NCBI GenBank assembly: GCA_022385805.1
Contig: MU277673.1
Span: 120,511 to 184,510, forward strand
Direction: 5' to 3'
Length of the DNA stretch: 64,000 nt
Source of the DNA: Pilatotrama ljubarskyi
Taxonomy: Eukaryota > Basidiomycota > Agaricomycetes > Polyporales > Polyporaceae
The position numbers and the translations under genes were made by a program. The notes beneath the pieces are model-generated. The model did not search any database and had not been told where the DNA came from. It worked only from the letters and a program-made list of their open reading frames with translations. Shown here piece by piece: positions 11,724 through 24,600 of the stretch; positions within the stretch are counted from its first letter, which is position 1; the number at the start of each line of letters is the position of its first letter.

Positions 11724-14700
11724 GAAAACTCGGTCCAACGAAAGTCGCGCGCGCAAAAGGCTCGGGGATCAGAAAGCTGAAGATAACTTAAGAGGCGATC
11801 GTATTGCGTCGCTCAGCAAACCAAGAAGCGGCAAGGACACGACAGGCAAGGTTACTGGAGGAGGGAAAGAAGAAAGACAGCCGGGGTAAAGGACGAACAT
11901 GAACACTACACTTTCACGGGACGGAGCGAAGTCCACGCGAGGGAGACACTGCGTCCGATCATCACATCGTTCCGAACGAATGAGGCCAGAAGTCTTTAAG
12001 GATACGCGCAAGATTGCTGCGCATATATGGACAGAGGGGAGAGCACTTACGGGAAATGATCATGCAACAACTCTGGCGGACAGTCGCGAGTTGGGGTCGT
12101 CCGTGGCTAAGCGGACGAGCGTGGCTGGAATCGCGTCGAGGGCTGATTCGAGCAGATGAAGGTCGTCAGCGTGAGATTCGTGAAGATATGAACAGACGGG
12201 GGAGAAGGAGGGGAGGGAAGAGGAGGAGGAGGCGGTCGAGGACGTCGCGAACGTCGAGGACGAGCGGGGAGGGCAGGCGAGCGATGAATGGTGACCGAAT
12301 TGAGCTATAAGGGAACCGGGAAACCGGGACGAGGCAATAGGCGCGGAAAGTTGATGGCAAGGGACAATGCGCAGGTAAACAGGTCGAAACGGGGATAATA
12401 ATCCGATAATAACCAATCCTCGTGAAGGGGTTACTCCCGATGTTATCGACCAGCCCCGTCACAGACATCAGATGCCTCGTGTGAGGCCCTCTCCACCGCC
12501 CTCCTTGGCCATGACATCGCCGCCGCCGCCGCCAGCCCAGACACACAATAGCCCGCGGGCGGTCCACGAGAGGGCTGCAAGTCCTCGCGATGTGCAGGGC
12601 GGGAGTGGGACTTTGGTCTGATGTCGGAGAGAATGGAGGATGCGGGTGGAGCGGTTTCGGGCGCTGTGCTATTGTCCGCTTTGTTCGGGGAGCGGGTCGC
12701 GTTCCCACGCCCCACGTTCCACGATACCGCCGCGTCCGGTGTCCGAAGAAGGAAGGAAACCGAAGCTGACTGCACTTGCCACTCACCTTCGATCGAATGC
12801 CCCTTCACGTCTTCACTGTCCTCGACTGTATATCCTCGAATCGATGATCACTCGACTCCGACCAGACTTCAGCCTGCAAAAATCTGCAAAAATCTGCCAC
12901 AAACGCCGTCAGCCATCGTCCAATCGTGCCCCGCTCGTTCCGCACACGCCTCGGTACTCACAGACACCGACGGGCTTGTTAGCGTTCTTGCGATCCACGA
13001 ACAGAGAGAGCGATCCAACGAATTAAATGCCGACCTTACGCAATTAGACTTGTGCTTGCTGAGCTACTGGGGCCTGGCGGTGCCGGGACCGAAACGAAGG
13101 ACTGTGGGGTAAAGGAGGGACTTCGGGCGAATCTGCCGTCTTCTATGCTGCTGGGGCGACCAGGACGTGCTGTGATCGACGACGAGTGTCGATCGCGGAC
13201 TTGCTGGACCCAGGGGGCACTGAGCACAGAGCGAGGAATGGGGTCAGACGGGTGACCTCTTCGACACTCGGCTGGCGGGGGTCGGCGAAGCTGCCTGGGG
13301 GAGCTTGCTGGACACTGGCGGGAGGAGGAGGAGGAGAGGGAGGAGAGAGCTACGTTTGCTGTCGACGACCGATGCTTTCAAGGTGGAGGTGCCGGTGAAA
13401 CGTAGCTGGCGGGAATCACAATGCACGAAAGGCGTGTCCGCTTAGATTTCCCCCTCGCGCTGTCTCTAATAGCACAAGGCCTCTTCGGATCCTTTGCCAA
13501 TTGGCCCGTTTCTGGCGATGAGCTGCGTGAACCTGAACACGTTGCCTGCCTGCAGGCAGCCCTCGCACCCAGATCCGTCTCATATCTCCATGATTTAGGT
13601 AAGCCCCTGCTTCCCCGTCCGACAGGCTTGCGCGCCGGGGAAGCGTATCACCTTCTTCAAGTCTCGCAGCAATCCGTTTACTCCTTCATGACTTCCAGAA
13701 CAATGCTCATAACATGTTATGGGCTCCATTACATTCCTCGCCTACTGTAGGTCTTATTGTCAAAGCGAGACCGCTTACCATCTGAATCGTTCCTGGCTGG
13801 GATCATCATCATACCGGCCTATCATTTCGTTTGCTAGATCTGAACGACGGCAGCATCGCATGCACAGATCCTGGCGGTCCGGTCTGGAAGTGAGAATGGG
13901 CTCCCCGGTTGTGAATGCACGAGATGAGCTGCCATCCAAGATAGCTACAAGGCGTCATCCGAGTACTGCAGGCAAGATGCATCCCAGGCCAAGATCTCCC
14001 TTCACCTTCGTACATAGCTCCCAGGAAAGCCCCTCCCATCAGTCACCTTATCGTATCAATCATGGCGCTCGCATTCAGCGGAGAGGACAGAGGGCTTGAC
14101 GTACTCCTGACGTCGAGGAGGCACTGAACGCCGCCGGTGACAGCGTACATTCTGATTACATACCTGCCGCCGCTCGCCTCGTGCAGCGCGGATTTCGTGG
14201 AAGGGGGAACAAGGCGGAGAGGGGCATTGCCTGAAGTGCTCGTTTGGCCGTCGGACAACGTGCGCTGCCCTTACACCGCGGACCTCTTCGCTGCGCTGGG
14301 CAGTACGTACTCGGAGCCGCCGTCCGGGTCAGGACACGAGCCCGGCGAGTATGTATAGCGCGTGGGGACGCGCGAGCGGGGATGCCGCGCGAGAATTTCT
14401 CCAGACGCAGCGTTTTCAGCCGAAGGATGCCGTCTGCGGGCTCTCTTCCTTCTTCGCGGCAAGTCCGTCAACCCGTATGGTAGTGCGCTACGCCCAATTG
14501 ATCAGGAAGAGAGGACCACGGCGAACTCGAGAGGTAACCGGCTATCCACTGTTAGCTCGCCGTCTCCGAAAGGCATCGTCCTGTGCGTACGAACGTCTAC
14601 CGGAGGCGTTCATACGTACAGCACGCGGTGCTCAGCCAAGCTGAGGTTCTCTCGGCGCGAGCACGACGTCCATCAAAGGCTTCTAGCTCGCACCGTCGTT

Positions 14701-16267
14701 AACGCGGCGGTTGTCGCGCAGAATAGATGGGAACCCAAGCACGCGCTGGACCGATATCAGTTGGTATTGGCGGTCTTTCACACAGGAACTGAGGAAGCCC
14801 GGCCAATGACCGACTCACAGCTAGCCAGGAAGCCACTGTGAGTAAGAGGACTTGTCAGGTATGCAATGTACGACCTTCGTGCGAGAAAACGCCTTCTATG
14901 ATCGCGGGTTTCCGGAGGGTGCGCCAAGCTCGTGGTGTAATGACACTGCCGGCAGGCCGCAGACACGCTGGCGCTGGGTGAGAGAGCACTTCACCAAAGT
15001 ATAGAGCATGGAGAAATCGCGATGGAGATGAAGGCGAGCACGAATAGTCCTATTTCGCTGATCGTGGATCCGCAACACATCAACCAAAGGACTCACCATG
15101 CACGGCGAGCCTCAGCGAGAAAGTCGAACGAAGGGCCGAGGCGCCGACTTGAAGTCAGATGGGTGTCCCTTGAGAGAACACCAGCCCATGTGGGAAGAAG
15201 AGCTTAATCGAATAGGCTCTGGGTTTTCGGAGGGAGTAGCGAGACACCTCTGAGAAGAACAACACGGATAGGTATCAGAGGCACGCGCACCGCGGAGAGC
15301 ACAAGACCGAGAAGTTGAGAACAAGAGACAAATGCCGCCCGGGCCCGCAAAGGTAGGCTCAAGGGCGTCGCGCTGCTGACAAACCCTGCCGTGTCCCGCA
15401 TCCTCCGAGAACCCGGTGCTCGCCTGCCTGGTAAGGAAATCTTCGGGCGCACGAACCAGATCCGAGTCCCAGATGAGATGCTACTTCTCACTGACCCTGC
15501 AAGTACTTTGGTCCTGGTTTGTGATTCGGTCCCCTCTAACGCATGTGCAGTCGATTAAAGCTGCAACCAGAGGCTCTGCTAGGACGAACAAGCCATTTTC
15601 CGGGGGATTTGGCGGCGAGCAGTCGTGCGGAGGACGAAGATCCCCGACGCGCGATCGGCATCGGGCGGCGACTCAGGTACGGCTACCAAAGCGCTGAGCC
15701 AGCCCCCGGTCCAGACATATACCTTAAGCGGTAGCGATGACGTCGCTCGCCCGCCACCAGTGCCGCCCAGTGTGCCAGAAGCATGCGCACAAACGTTTTC
15801 TGACGACTGAGCTTGAGCTTGAGCGCTTGAGCACGGCGAGTGAGCGCTAGCGCTAGCAGTGAGGTCAAGTTATACGGACTGGTCGCAGTACTTCCGGTCT
15901 TCGTTCTTCGTTCCGTGGGGCGCAAATATACACGGTCCGATGGACAGGACCATATGGGGCCCCACTCTCGTCGGTGCGCCCAATCAATGGCTGTCAAACA
16001 TCAAGTGGAGACGGCATGGAATGGATCATCGCCTGTTGTGGGCTCCCAAAGATCATGAGCGCAGGACGTCTCGCGCTCTGAGTCTGAGCCGCACCCGTAC
16101 GATGGCTCCCGCCGTCTGTCAGAGATTAATCGACACAAGGGCGGTATGGCTGTACGTGCTCATGGTACGTGTGCGTCAAGAATAGGTACAGAGTCAAAAC
16201 GGTGACATGGGAAAACGAATATGGTTGCGAGAAAAGGAGGGATGATCGTATTGCGGAAGCCTCTTGC
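11724..16267. other. 4.5 kb largely without a supported gene
   Basis: The first 1.2 kb is the long promoter and leader region of the G1 cyclin. The rest lies next to the 3' end of the 4E-T-like gene. Positions 13310-13347 are GGA/GA-rich. A perfect 10-bp inverted repeat lies at 13348-13357 and 13398-13407. Short GCTTGA and GCGCTAGC repeats occupy 15808-15862. The minus strand at about 14780-15500 has discontinuous coding-like segments that could not be assembled into a confident gene (see findings). Confidence 0.45.
13348..13407. repeat. 10-bp perfect inverted repeat (hairpin-forming)
   Basis: AGCTACGTTT at 13348-13357 is matched by its exact reverse complement at 13398-13407, with a 40-bp loop. 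It follows directly on a GGA-rich microsatellite. No gene model explains it. Confidence 0.5.
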
Positions 16268-19200
16268 TCACTCTCTATGACCGCCCATCAAGAGCGCCAT
16301 CAAGTCCTGTGTCGTTTGTGCGTTACCACCACCGGGTACGCCCTGCTGCTGTAGATGGGAAGGAAGGAGGTGCGGCAGCATTTGCGGCGGGAGGTGCTGC
16401 TGCTGCTGTTGTTGCAGTTGTTGACGCATGGCGATGTGTGACGTCGAAACCTGCCCGCCAGGGCCCTGTTGTGGACCGAAACCGGGACCCGAGCCTCGAA
16501 GGCCCGCACCGCCCAAGTTGCCCTGCGCCATGCCCAGCAGTTGTGCCTGATTTGCCGCGCGAATGTCCAGGCTGTTGGGGCCCAACCCGCCCATGGGGTT
16601 GCCCGGCAAGGGGTTTTGTGGTCCTGGCGGCCCGCGCAGTTGCGGGTTGCCGCTGAAGCCGAGACCTCCTTGCGTGAAGGTGTTGTAGACTTGCTGCGCC
16701 GGCGATGCGCCGTGGAGACCACCCCCAGGGATTCCAACACCAGCACCAAGGAATTGTGAAGGGTCGTGCGGAGGACGGCCACCCAAGTTGGCGAGACCGG
16801 GAGGCAGACGCTGCGATGGAGGCTGGAGTGGGTTCTGACTGGAGATCGGCGAGGCACCACGGAACTGGCCCTGCTGCATCGGAAGGCCACCGCCCCGGAG
16901 CATTCCCGCTGGTTGGGTATATATCGAAGGCACAGAGGCGTTGTACATCTGCTCCATGTTCCTCTGCTGCGTGAGCCGCTGAACGTTGAAGTGCAGGGGG
17001 TCATCGATCTGCTCGTTGAACAAGATACCACCGGGTTCTCGGCTACGAGAGCGAGGCGGGGCCGGTCGCAAACCAGGGACGAGACCGTCTGGGACGAAGT
17101 TGCGGTCATCGAGTCGACTATCGTAGAGCGAGTCGAGGCGATTGTTTTGGGCCAGTTGTTGTTGACGAAGCTGCTGCTGTTGCTGCTGGAGGATCTGGAG
17201 CTCAAGGTTGCTCTGTGCGAACTGATTGCCACCCTGGGGTATACGAGCTGGCTGCTGGATCTGGGGTGACATTCTGTGACTCTGCAAAGCGAGATGATGT
17301 TAGGTTCTCCAGGAATGGAACAGCTTGTCGAACTCACCTGAGTCGAGCTCTGCAACATGGCGAAGATGTCTTCCATGGTCCGCTCCCCTCTGGGGCCGCC
17401 CATGCCGCCCAGTGGAAGAGGCTCTTGCCTGGGATGCGGGATCCCGGATGGCGCCTGAGGCGCTTGCTGTTGGGCGAGCCGTGGCCCCGTAGGTTGCACC
17501 TCTCGTGTTCTCGAGTCGAAGAACTTCGCGAACCGACTGCCCTTGTTCGCGGTGTAGTTGGCGCCGCCTGGGACATTGCCCCCGGGTTGGTCGAGCTGGA
17601 CGCCAGGAGGGAACCCGCCAGCATGCGGACCGCCGAAATCGGTAAACGAAGGGACGTTCTCGCCAGGCATGCCGAGGATGGCACGTTCCGCAGCGGAGCC
17701 AGAAGTACGACGTACACTCTCGTTCAGCTGCCCCAGATGCATGGAGTCGCGCAGGTCATCCATAGCTAAGTTCGGCTGGGAGCCGTTACTGAGGGGCGAG
17801 AAGCTACGGACCCCACGCGGCAGGTCGCCAGAGCTCATTCGCGGGCCACCAAACTGCATATCGTTGCCGAGTGCTTCCGGAAGATGCGATGGGGTAGCGG
17901 ACGGACCAGGCGGAGATTGAGCCTGAACCGCAGATAGCCCGGGAGGGGGGAGCTGATTCGTTGTTTGTGTCGGCACATTGCTTGTTGTGGGGATGCGAGA
18001 CTTGAGGGCGAGGAGACGAGAACCGGAAGGAGGATTGAAGGTATTGGCAGAAGAGATAGACGAAGGGATATCTGTAGGCGATGCAGCATTGGTCCCAGAT
18101 AGAGAAGGGCCAGCACCGGCTTGCGTTAGCCGCGGCCCCAAGACCCGTGAACCCTCCGCAGAACGCTCTAACTGAGGACTGGACGACTCAGGACCACGAT
18201 ACGCTGCTGGCGCATCCGTTGTCAGCGCAGTCAGCAAAGCGGTAGTCCCGTTAGAAGCGGGTCCGGCGGCTGAGGATGGGCGGGAAGAAGTTTGTTCCGC
18301 CTTCTGAGATTGCGATAGTAGGCCTCTCGTGTTGTCTGGCACCTGTTGACCAGTCGTTGTGGCATCTAGTAACAATGAGCGGTCGGTCAGAACAGGGTAA
18401 GTAGAGTGACGATGACTTCTACGCACCGGAAGGAACTGCATCTGAGCGACTGCCCTGCAGGGACGGCGACTTTGAGAGACCAGGAGGACCGAATTCCGGC
18501 TGGCCGTTCTTCTTCTCGCCTTCCTTCTTCTCGGCCTCCCGCTTCATCATCAACTTGAAAAGTTGAATCTCGTCCATCGCCCCCTGAGCAGTTGATGCGG
18601 CGGCTTGCTCCGACGGAGCATTGCCATTCGACTTCTTGCCGAGGTCAAGATTAGCGTCACCACCTTTCTCCTTGCGCTCCTTCTCCTTCATGCCCTTCTT
18701 CCAAGCCTGAATGCCGTCAAGCTCACCATCAGCGGTTCTGCCGCCGAGGATTCCTCCGCCAGGAGTCGTTGGAACGTATGTCTCCATCCAAGCAGGCTCG
18801 GCTTCCCGGTCTCTATCACGGTCACGACGATCCTCCCGGTCTTTAGTGTCATCGTTCGCCCCACCAAGCCGACGGTCACGTCCGGCGCCGCGGCGGGTCC
18901 GAGTCTCCTTATCGTCTGCTGAGGGGCGCTCTCGGTCACGATCCTCGGGCCGATCCCAAGCGCGTTCGCGGTCGCGACGCGCCGCCATCCGTTCGTCCCT
19001 GCGACCGTCGTCCCTCCATCGCCTAGGATCCTCTTCACCGTCTCGGTCGACATCCTTGGTACGACGCCCATAGTCGTAACGATCCCGATCGTACGGATCG
19101 TCCCAGTCCCGACGGAGGTAGTCCTCTCTGTCGCGACGACCGCTCTCGTCTTTGTCCCTTCTATCGTCGCGCTCGCCGTCGCCACGACGATCTCTAGGGC

Positions 19201-20388
19201 GTTCCCTATCCTCGCGGTCGCGTCGCGTCGTCGAGGGCTCCCGCCGCGGCCGCGAAGAGTCGCGCACACGTGAACGTGGCCTTTCACGGGTCTCGCGATC
19301 CCGGCGAGCGGTGTCAGTTCCTAGATGATACCTTAGCTAGGGAGAGGAAGAATGAGCAGGAGGTACTTACTGTCGTCCCGGCCGGCCCTGTTTGGCTCTG
19401 CGCCTACACGACAAGTTCCAGTCACGACCAAGGCATTGGGGTCTAATGTACTCACCTCTGCGCCAATCATCGCTACTTTCCCCCGCTTTCCTCTTGGCAG
19501 CATCTCTGGCTTCCGCGCGACGACCTGTGCCTGCAGCTTGCCCTAGACGTGTGGTGGTTGCGCTTGACAGATGCGGCGCAGTATCCCGGTCTTTGTTTCG
19601 CAAGGTTGACGCAGATGTTAGTGCTAAGCGTTCACGATCATACTTGTCAGAGAGCTACAGATGCCGGGTCAGGTCAGTTTGAACAAAAAATGAAGGCAAT
19701 CTCACGTTTCGCAGCCGTTCCTGACCCTCACGATCACGCAAGTCGCGTTCCCTCTCCCTATCCACTTCTTTCTCCGTGCCTCGTTCAGTCGTGCGGATCG
19801 ATTGATGCCTGAAGTTGCCCATTTGTGAAGGTTGTGTGAGTCCTGAACGGAAAGATGCACGAGCGGAATCTGCAGCAGAAAACAATATGAGGCAATGGAT
19901 GGGGAGCTGGGTAGCCTGCATACCGCCATCCTCCGCGTCTCTACGAAAACTGAAGAGCAGCGGTCAGACTAGCCTATGCGTCAGGAAGGCGAGGTACACA
20001 CCGACGATCTCGCGCGGTGGTATTCGTAGACGTGTCCGAGTCCTTCTTGTTCCCCACTTGCTCATTCCAATCACTGCCAATGGTCCATCAGGGATGAAAG
20101 CAGCAGTCGCGTCGGCGTCACGTACCCAAACCAATCCTTGAAAGCAGGCATACCCTCAGGTAGGCCGACTAGAGGCGACTTTGAGAGATGAAGAACATCA
20201 TGCCGTGGATAGATTCGCAGAGGGCGGGGAGGACTTTCTGAGGTTTTCTGCTGGACATCTGTCGCCACTTCGTCCTGCAAAGAGGCCTTCGCTACAGCTT
20301 CGACCACGGCGTCAACTGCATCTCCGGAGGCGGGCGACGAATCTGGATTGGGCGCTGCGAGAGAAACTTCGGAGTCTTGACTAGCCAT
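16268..20388 (-). CDS. 4E-T-like eIF4E-binding protein candidate, 1230 aa, nine exons
   Basis: The exons are 20388-20126, 20073-20002, 19949-19924, 19869-19706, 19654-19456, 19403-19371, 19320-18427, 18365-17338 and 17281-16268 (1231 codons). Near residue 60, LRIYPRHDVLHLSKSPLV resembles the Y-x4-L-hydrophobic eIF4E-binding helix of the 4E-T family, followed by GMPAFKDWFG. Residues about 125-450 are extremely Arg/Asp/Glu-rich. Further on come WMETYVP, DEIQLFKLMMKREAEKK, GSRFAKFFD and MEDIFAMLQSS, short ordered motifs in a disordered chain. The last 340 residues are Gln/Pro/Gly-rich with polyQ runs encoded by CTG/TTG repeats. By analogy it would repress translation and act in P-bodies. The role is inferred, not shown. 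An alternative is an uncharacterised RNA-binding scaffold. Confidence 0.8.
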
Positions 20389-20618
20389 GCCAGAGGAATA
20401 GACGAGGAAGGGTGGAAGAGGAGGAGGGTGATATTGAGCTTTTCGGCGTCAGCTCAAGCAGCAGCCCGCTTGGCTTTGCGCGACACTGGACAGGAAGTCA
20501 CGACAGGCGCCCATGCGTACACCCTGTGACACGGGGAACTGGTTGAAACTTGTTCACCGACTCCTGCTCTTTCAGACACCTCCGCACAATTGACTTGGGC
20601 CAGGACTCTGGAGCGTTC
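20389..20618. promoter_or_regulatory. Shared promoter of the 4E-T-like gene and the LYRM2-like gene
   Basis: Only 230 bp separate two divergent start codons (20388 on -, 20619 on +). No TATA box is evident. Both genes must draw on this short stretch or on sequence inside each other's 5' end. Confidence 0.6.
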
Positions 20619-20986
20619 ATGCCCGAACTGACTCTGAAACACTTTATTTTGAAGCAGAGGGCTCTGAACCTATATCGCCAGGCAATACGGGCAACGAGAT
20701 GTATGCACCAGCGCTTCCGAGTCAACGACGCAGCCACTTCCCTCACCTCATCCCCAGCCATCCCGAATAATGAAACGAGAGCGGAGACGATAGCATGGAT
20801 CCGCAGCGAGTTTGAGCGCAACCGACGCATCGATGATGTGGTAGGTAGCGCAATCTTGTACCTGTGTGGGCTCACCGTCAGAACAACTGTTAGATGGTTA
20901 TTGAGGACAAGATAGCTTCTGGTCGTAGAGAGCTCAGGCAACTTTTTCCTACGACATACATACCGTCTCCTCAGCAACATCGATGA
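20619..20986 (+). CDS. LYR-motif protein, LYRM2-like, 85 aa, three exons
   Basis: The exons are 20619-20700, 20758-20840 and 20894-20986 (86 codons). The protein opens TLKHFILKQRALNLYRQAIR, with the Leu-Tyr-Arg tripeptide in its usual place in the first helix. It goes on with RAETIAWIRSEFERNRR, where the Phe-Glu after the helix is the second hallmark of the family, and ends with VIEDKIASGRRELRQLFP, the LYRM2 C-terminal pattern. LYR proteins are small mitochondrial factors that dock on acyl carrier protein and help assemble Fe-S proteins or respiratory complexes. LYRM2 is linked to complex I. The third exon is needed: reading through the second intron or using its inner AG gives an early stop. 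Confidence 0.82.
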
Positions 20987-21626
20987 ACGCTCGGCGGAGA
21001 ACCCATCCGTGCAGCGACATATCTGTGTACGTTCTACGGAGTATGTACACTGTCCACGGTGCTATCATGCCTGGTGCCCAAGCGCACCAAGTTTTTCGAA
21101 GAACACAGGTGTCATGAGCAGCCGAGAAGGTCATCAGCACAAAGGTTTCTAACCATCAGTATGCTCGAGGTCAAAATACACGACTTTTCCAGCGAATCCG
21201 ACGATGGTGAGCCAATTACAGTGGAAGTCATGAGGCAGATTCCTAGGATGTGCTGCGGTACTCCTTTCGCCATTTCATCATTCACGCATGCGACGCCTCC
21301 TGCTCCCAACGACACATCGTTGCGTTCGTCAAACAGAGGCGACAATTGGCGCGATGAGTGGGACGAAGTGCGTTCTCACTGTACTCAATCGCAACTCACC
21401 GCAGACTGACCAATCGACCTAGGATCATGAAGCAGACCCAGGGAAAGTTCTACTGCTACCTCTTGCATTTCGTTCGCAGGGTATATGTGACGCTCAAGAC
21501 TTCCTGGTTGTGCTGCGGCATCCCAAAACCCTATAAGCAGCATCGCTCGCCGCCTCCATCTCCTGGCACTCGCCTGTCCGTTCCAACTCCTCCCCAGTTC
21601 TCGTCCCCTCTCCCGCCTCGTGAGCC
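20987..21626 (+). other. Upstream region of the RNA-dependent RNA polymerase gene
   Basis: This 640-bp stretch lies between the LYRM2-like stop and the polymerase start. Its last 100 bp are pyrimidine-rich, as expected of a leader. Short frames at 21059-21409 have no recognised similarity. Confidence 0.4.
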
Positions 21627-24600
21627 ATGGAGATCTTCATGACAAACATCGTCTACGGAACGTCTGTCCATAAGCTGAAACTAGAGCTCGCAACCATTCT
21701 GCACGCCCCTCCCTTCTATACCCCGACTGGACCTCCGCTGAACTTTGAGGTATACCTCTTCCCCAAGAAGAAGCGGTCGCAATGGCAATCGGGTGCATTG
21801 ACCTTACCCTCGGCCGAAGTCGGCAGCCAGTTCCTACAGCTGTATGGCGCGCCGCACCCTCAACGCTTCTTGACGTTGGGTACCATCCGAGTCCAGTTCC
21901 AGCTTAGCCAGAGGGAAGCACGCAGGGACGTCCTGGAGCGCATCCGACGACAACCATTCGAAGATCCCAGGATATCCCAAGCACGCGAACGGGAGGCCGA
22001 GGAGCTGCAAGCCCTCGGAGCGCAGGTCTGCACCATCCAGTTCGGCTGGGAATGCCGTGATATGGTCTATTCTGTCGAATGGGAGAAAACCTGCGCCGCC
22101 GTCCTAACCTTCGACGCGGATCGGCGTGTATTCCGGGTGGCGGCCCGCGGTCTGGGGTTAGAAGACACTCGTATCATCGCCATTCGCGCCTCGCAAATAG
22201 GATGGGTGTCAGCTGCTGTCCACCCGCCGTCTGGTGTTCCAACCATATTCTTCTCATTGAGCAACCCCCCCGCTTTTGAAACCACGCCGGCGCTCTCAGA
22301 CTTCAACACAAACCTCGCCGAGATTTTCGGACACGCGCCTCCCCCTCCCCTGCGTCATAAATGGTCTGCCTTTGACGAGAGCCATGAGCCCGTCGCGCCG
22401 TACACCTCTTTGGCCCTTCGCCTGGAGTGCAAGTCCCTGGGTGATTTGGACACCTTCCGGAAACTGGCTCGCGCTGCGCACGTTCGTCCGGACAACTTCG
22501 CGTACCACGTCGAAAGGCGAGGGCTGTTCGCTCAGAACCTCCGGGATGAGTACGCAACGTGGGCGGTGCGCCAGCCCTGGACGGTGGCCTTCCAGGTCGA
22601 GGCGCTTCTCCGTTCATGGCTCCTTGACTTCCAGGATGTGCTAAGACTGCGTCAGCCGATTGAGAAGCTTCTACGTGAGAAGGGGCGGGAGTATACGGCC
22701 GCATTGCTTCAAGACTTCGTGGCGCATGCAAAGGCTCTTTTCTGGTATGGCGAGGATAACACTCGTGGTGAAGATGGAACCCTCCCTGCCGAGCTATCGG
22801 TTGAAGATCCCGTTGCGCTGTTCAGCCGTGTTCAGACGAAGTTCGTCCACAAACCCATGGCTACCGCTTTCGATACCGCGGACCCTACCGCGCTCTTTCA
22901 CTGCCTTCGCATCACCGTGACCCCAACCACCCTTCTTCTCGAAGGACCTTTCCCTGAACGTTCCAACCGCGTCATGCGCACGTATTTCCGTTCGCAGGAC
23001 TGCTTCCTCCGTGTCAGTTTCCAAGACGAAGATAGGCTTCAACTACGCTTCGATCGCGAGGTCGATGGGCGCGGCTTCGTCAGGCGTAGGGTCATGCGGA
23101 TACTGCTCGATGGCCTCACAATCGCTGGAGCCCATTTCGACTTCCTGGCCTATTCTCAGTCCGCCCTGAAGGAGCACGCTGTCTGGTTTGTGAAGCCGTT
23201 CAAGCATGTCGGCGACGATGGATACACCAGCTTCGTCGATGCTGCCACGATAATAGACAGCCTCGGAACCTTCAGAAACCTGTCCTTCGACCCGAAACTC
23301 ATATACTGTCCCGCCCGGTATGCAGCTAGGATCTCTCAGGCCTTCACAGCGACGGACGCGTCCATCACTGTCGATGTTGGGCAGATTATCACTGGGCATG
23401 ACATCAAGACCGCCTCGGGCAACTACGTATTCACTGACGGAGTTGGAACCATCTCACCCCAGCTCGCCAAGGAGATCTGGCGTGCTCTGCAGGAGAGGAG
23501 AGGTCGAGGTCGTCGGGACCGCACGTACCCACGCGCCTACCAAGTGAGGTTCCAGGGCTCGAAAGGGATGCTCAGCGTCGACCATACGCTCTCCGGTCGG
23601 TCTATTCTCCTCAGACCATCCATGATCAAATTCGAAAGTCCTAGCTCGCTGACTATCGAGATCGCGAGGGCATTCGACAAGCCGGGGGCTTACTACCTCA
23701 ACCGACCTCTTATCATGCTCCTCGAAGGACTCGGGGTACCCTACGCGGTATTCCAAACCCTTCAGGACGATGCCGTTCGCGAGGTGAAGGAATCTGTCGA
23801 TTCCCTGGAGCGATCTGCTCGCCTGCTCGAGGCTCACGGCCTTGGTGCTTCCTTCCGCCTCACGTCCTCCATGCTAGGCCTCCACAAGTTAGGCGTCGGT
23901 CCGCTCCATGGCGACCTTTTCTGGGAGCAACTGATGGACTTCAGCATCAACCACGTCTTGCGGGAGCTGAAGCACCATGCAAGGATTCCGGTGCCTGATA
24001 GCTGGACGCTGGTAGGAGTGGCCGACGTTCATGGCTACTTGGAGGAGGGAGAGATTTTTGCCTGTGTCGACTCGCCCAATCATACCGGTCTGATCTATCT
24101 TGAGGGTCGTACGCTGATCTCGCGATCCCCGACTATACACCCTGGAGACGTACAGGTTGTCCATGCCATAGGGAGGCCGCCACCTGGTTCCCCCTTCGTA
24201 CAGGAGTCCTTGAGGAACACGGTCGTCTTCTCGATCAAGGGTGAGTTGCGGCCACTCCGAGTCCCAGCGGCTGTATCTGACTGATGTGCCGCACAGGAGA
24301 ACGGCCGCTCCCGTCCTGTCTCGGCGGAGGAGATCTCGACGGTGACGTGTACAACGTCACTACAAGAGCAGATCTACTACCGCCGCGCACATACCACCCT
24401 GCCAGTTATGAGCCTGCTCCGAAGAAGCTGGTGGACCACGAGAGCACGATGGCCGACGTTGCAGAATTCGTAGCTGAATATATCATTAGTGACGTGAGCT
24501 ATCGTATCTCTCGGGTCAAACAGCCCACTGACGACTGTTGGAATTAGACCCTCGGAATCATCGCAACAACGTGGCTCATAATCGCGGACCAAAGTACTCA

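Noticed and set aside
12166..12786. Minus-strand open frame of 206 codons upstream of the cyclin gene
   Set aside because: Translation is rich in Pro, Arg, Ser and His with no domain; competing frames on both strands are equally long. It is probably non-coding upstream sequence.
16300..18441. Large alternative minus-strand frame of 713 codons overlapping the 4E-T-like gene
   Set aside because: The first half is the true exon, but beyond 17338 the frame runs through a good intron into a shifted frame of the next exon and turns Arg/Ser-rich. The spliced model keeps the Gln/Pro-rich protein and sums to whole codons.
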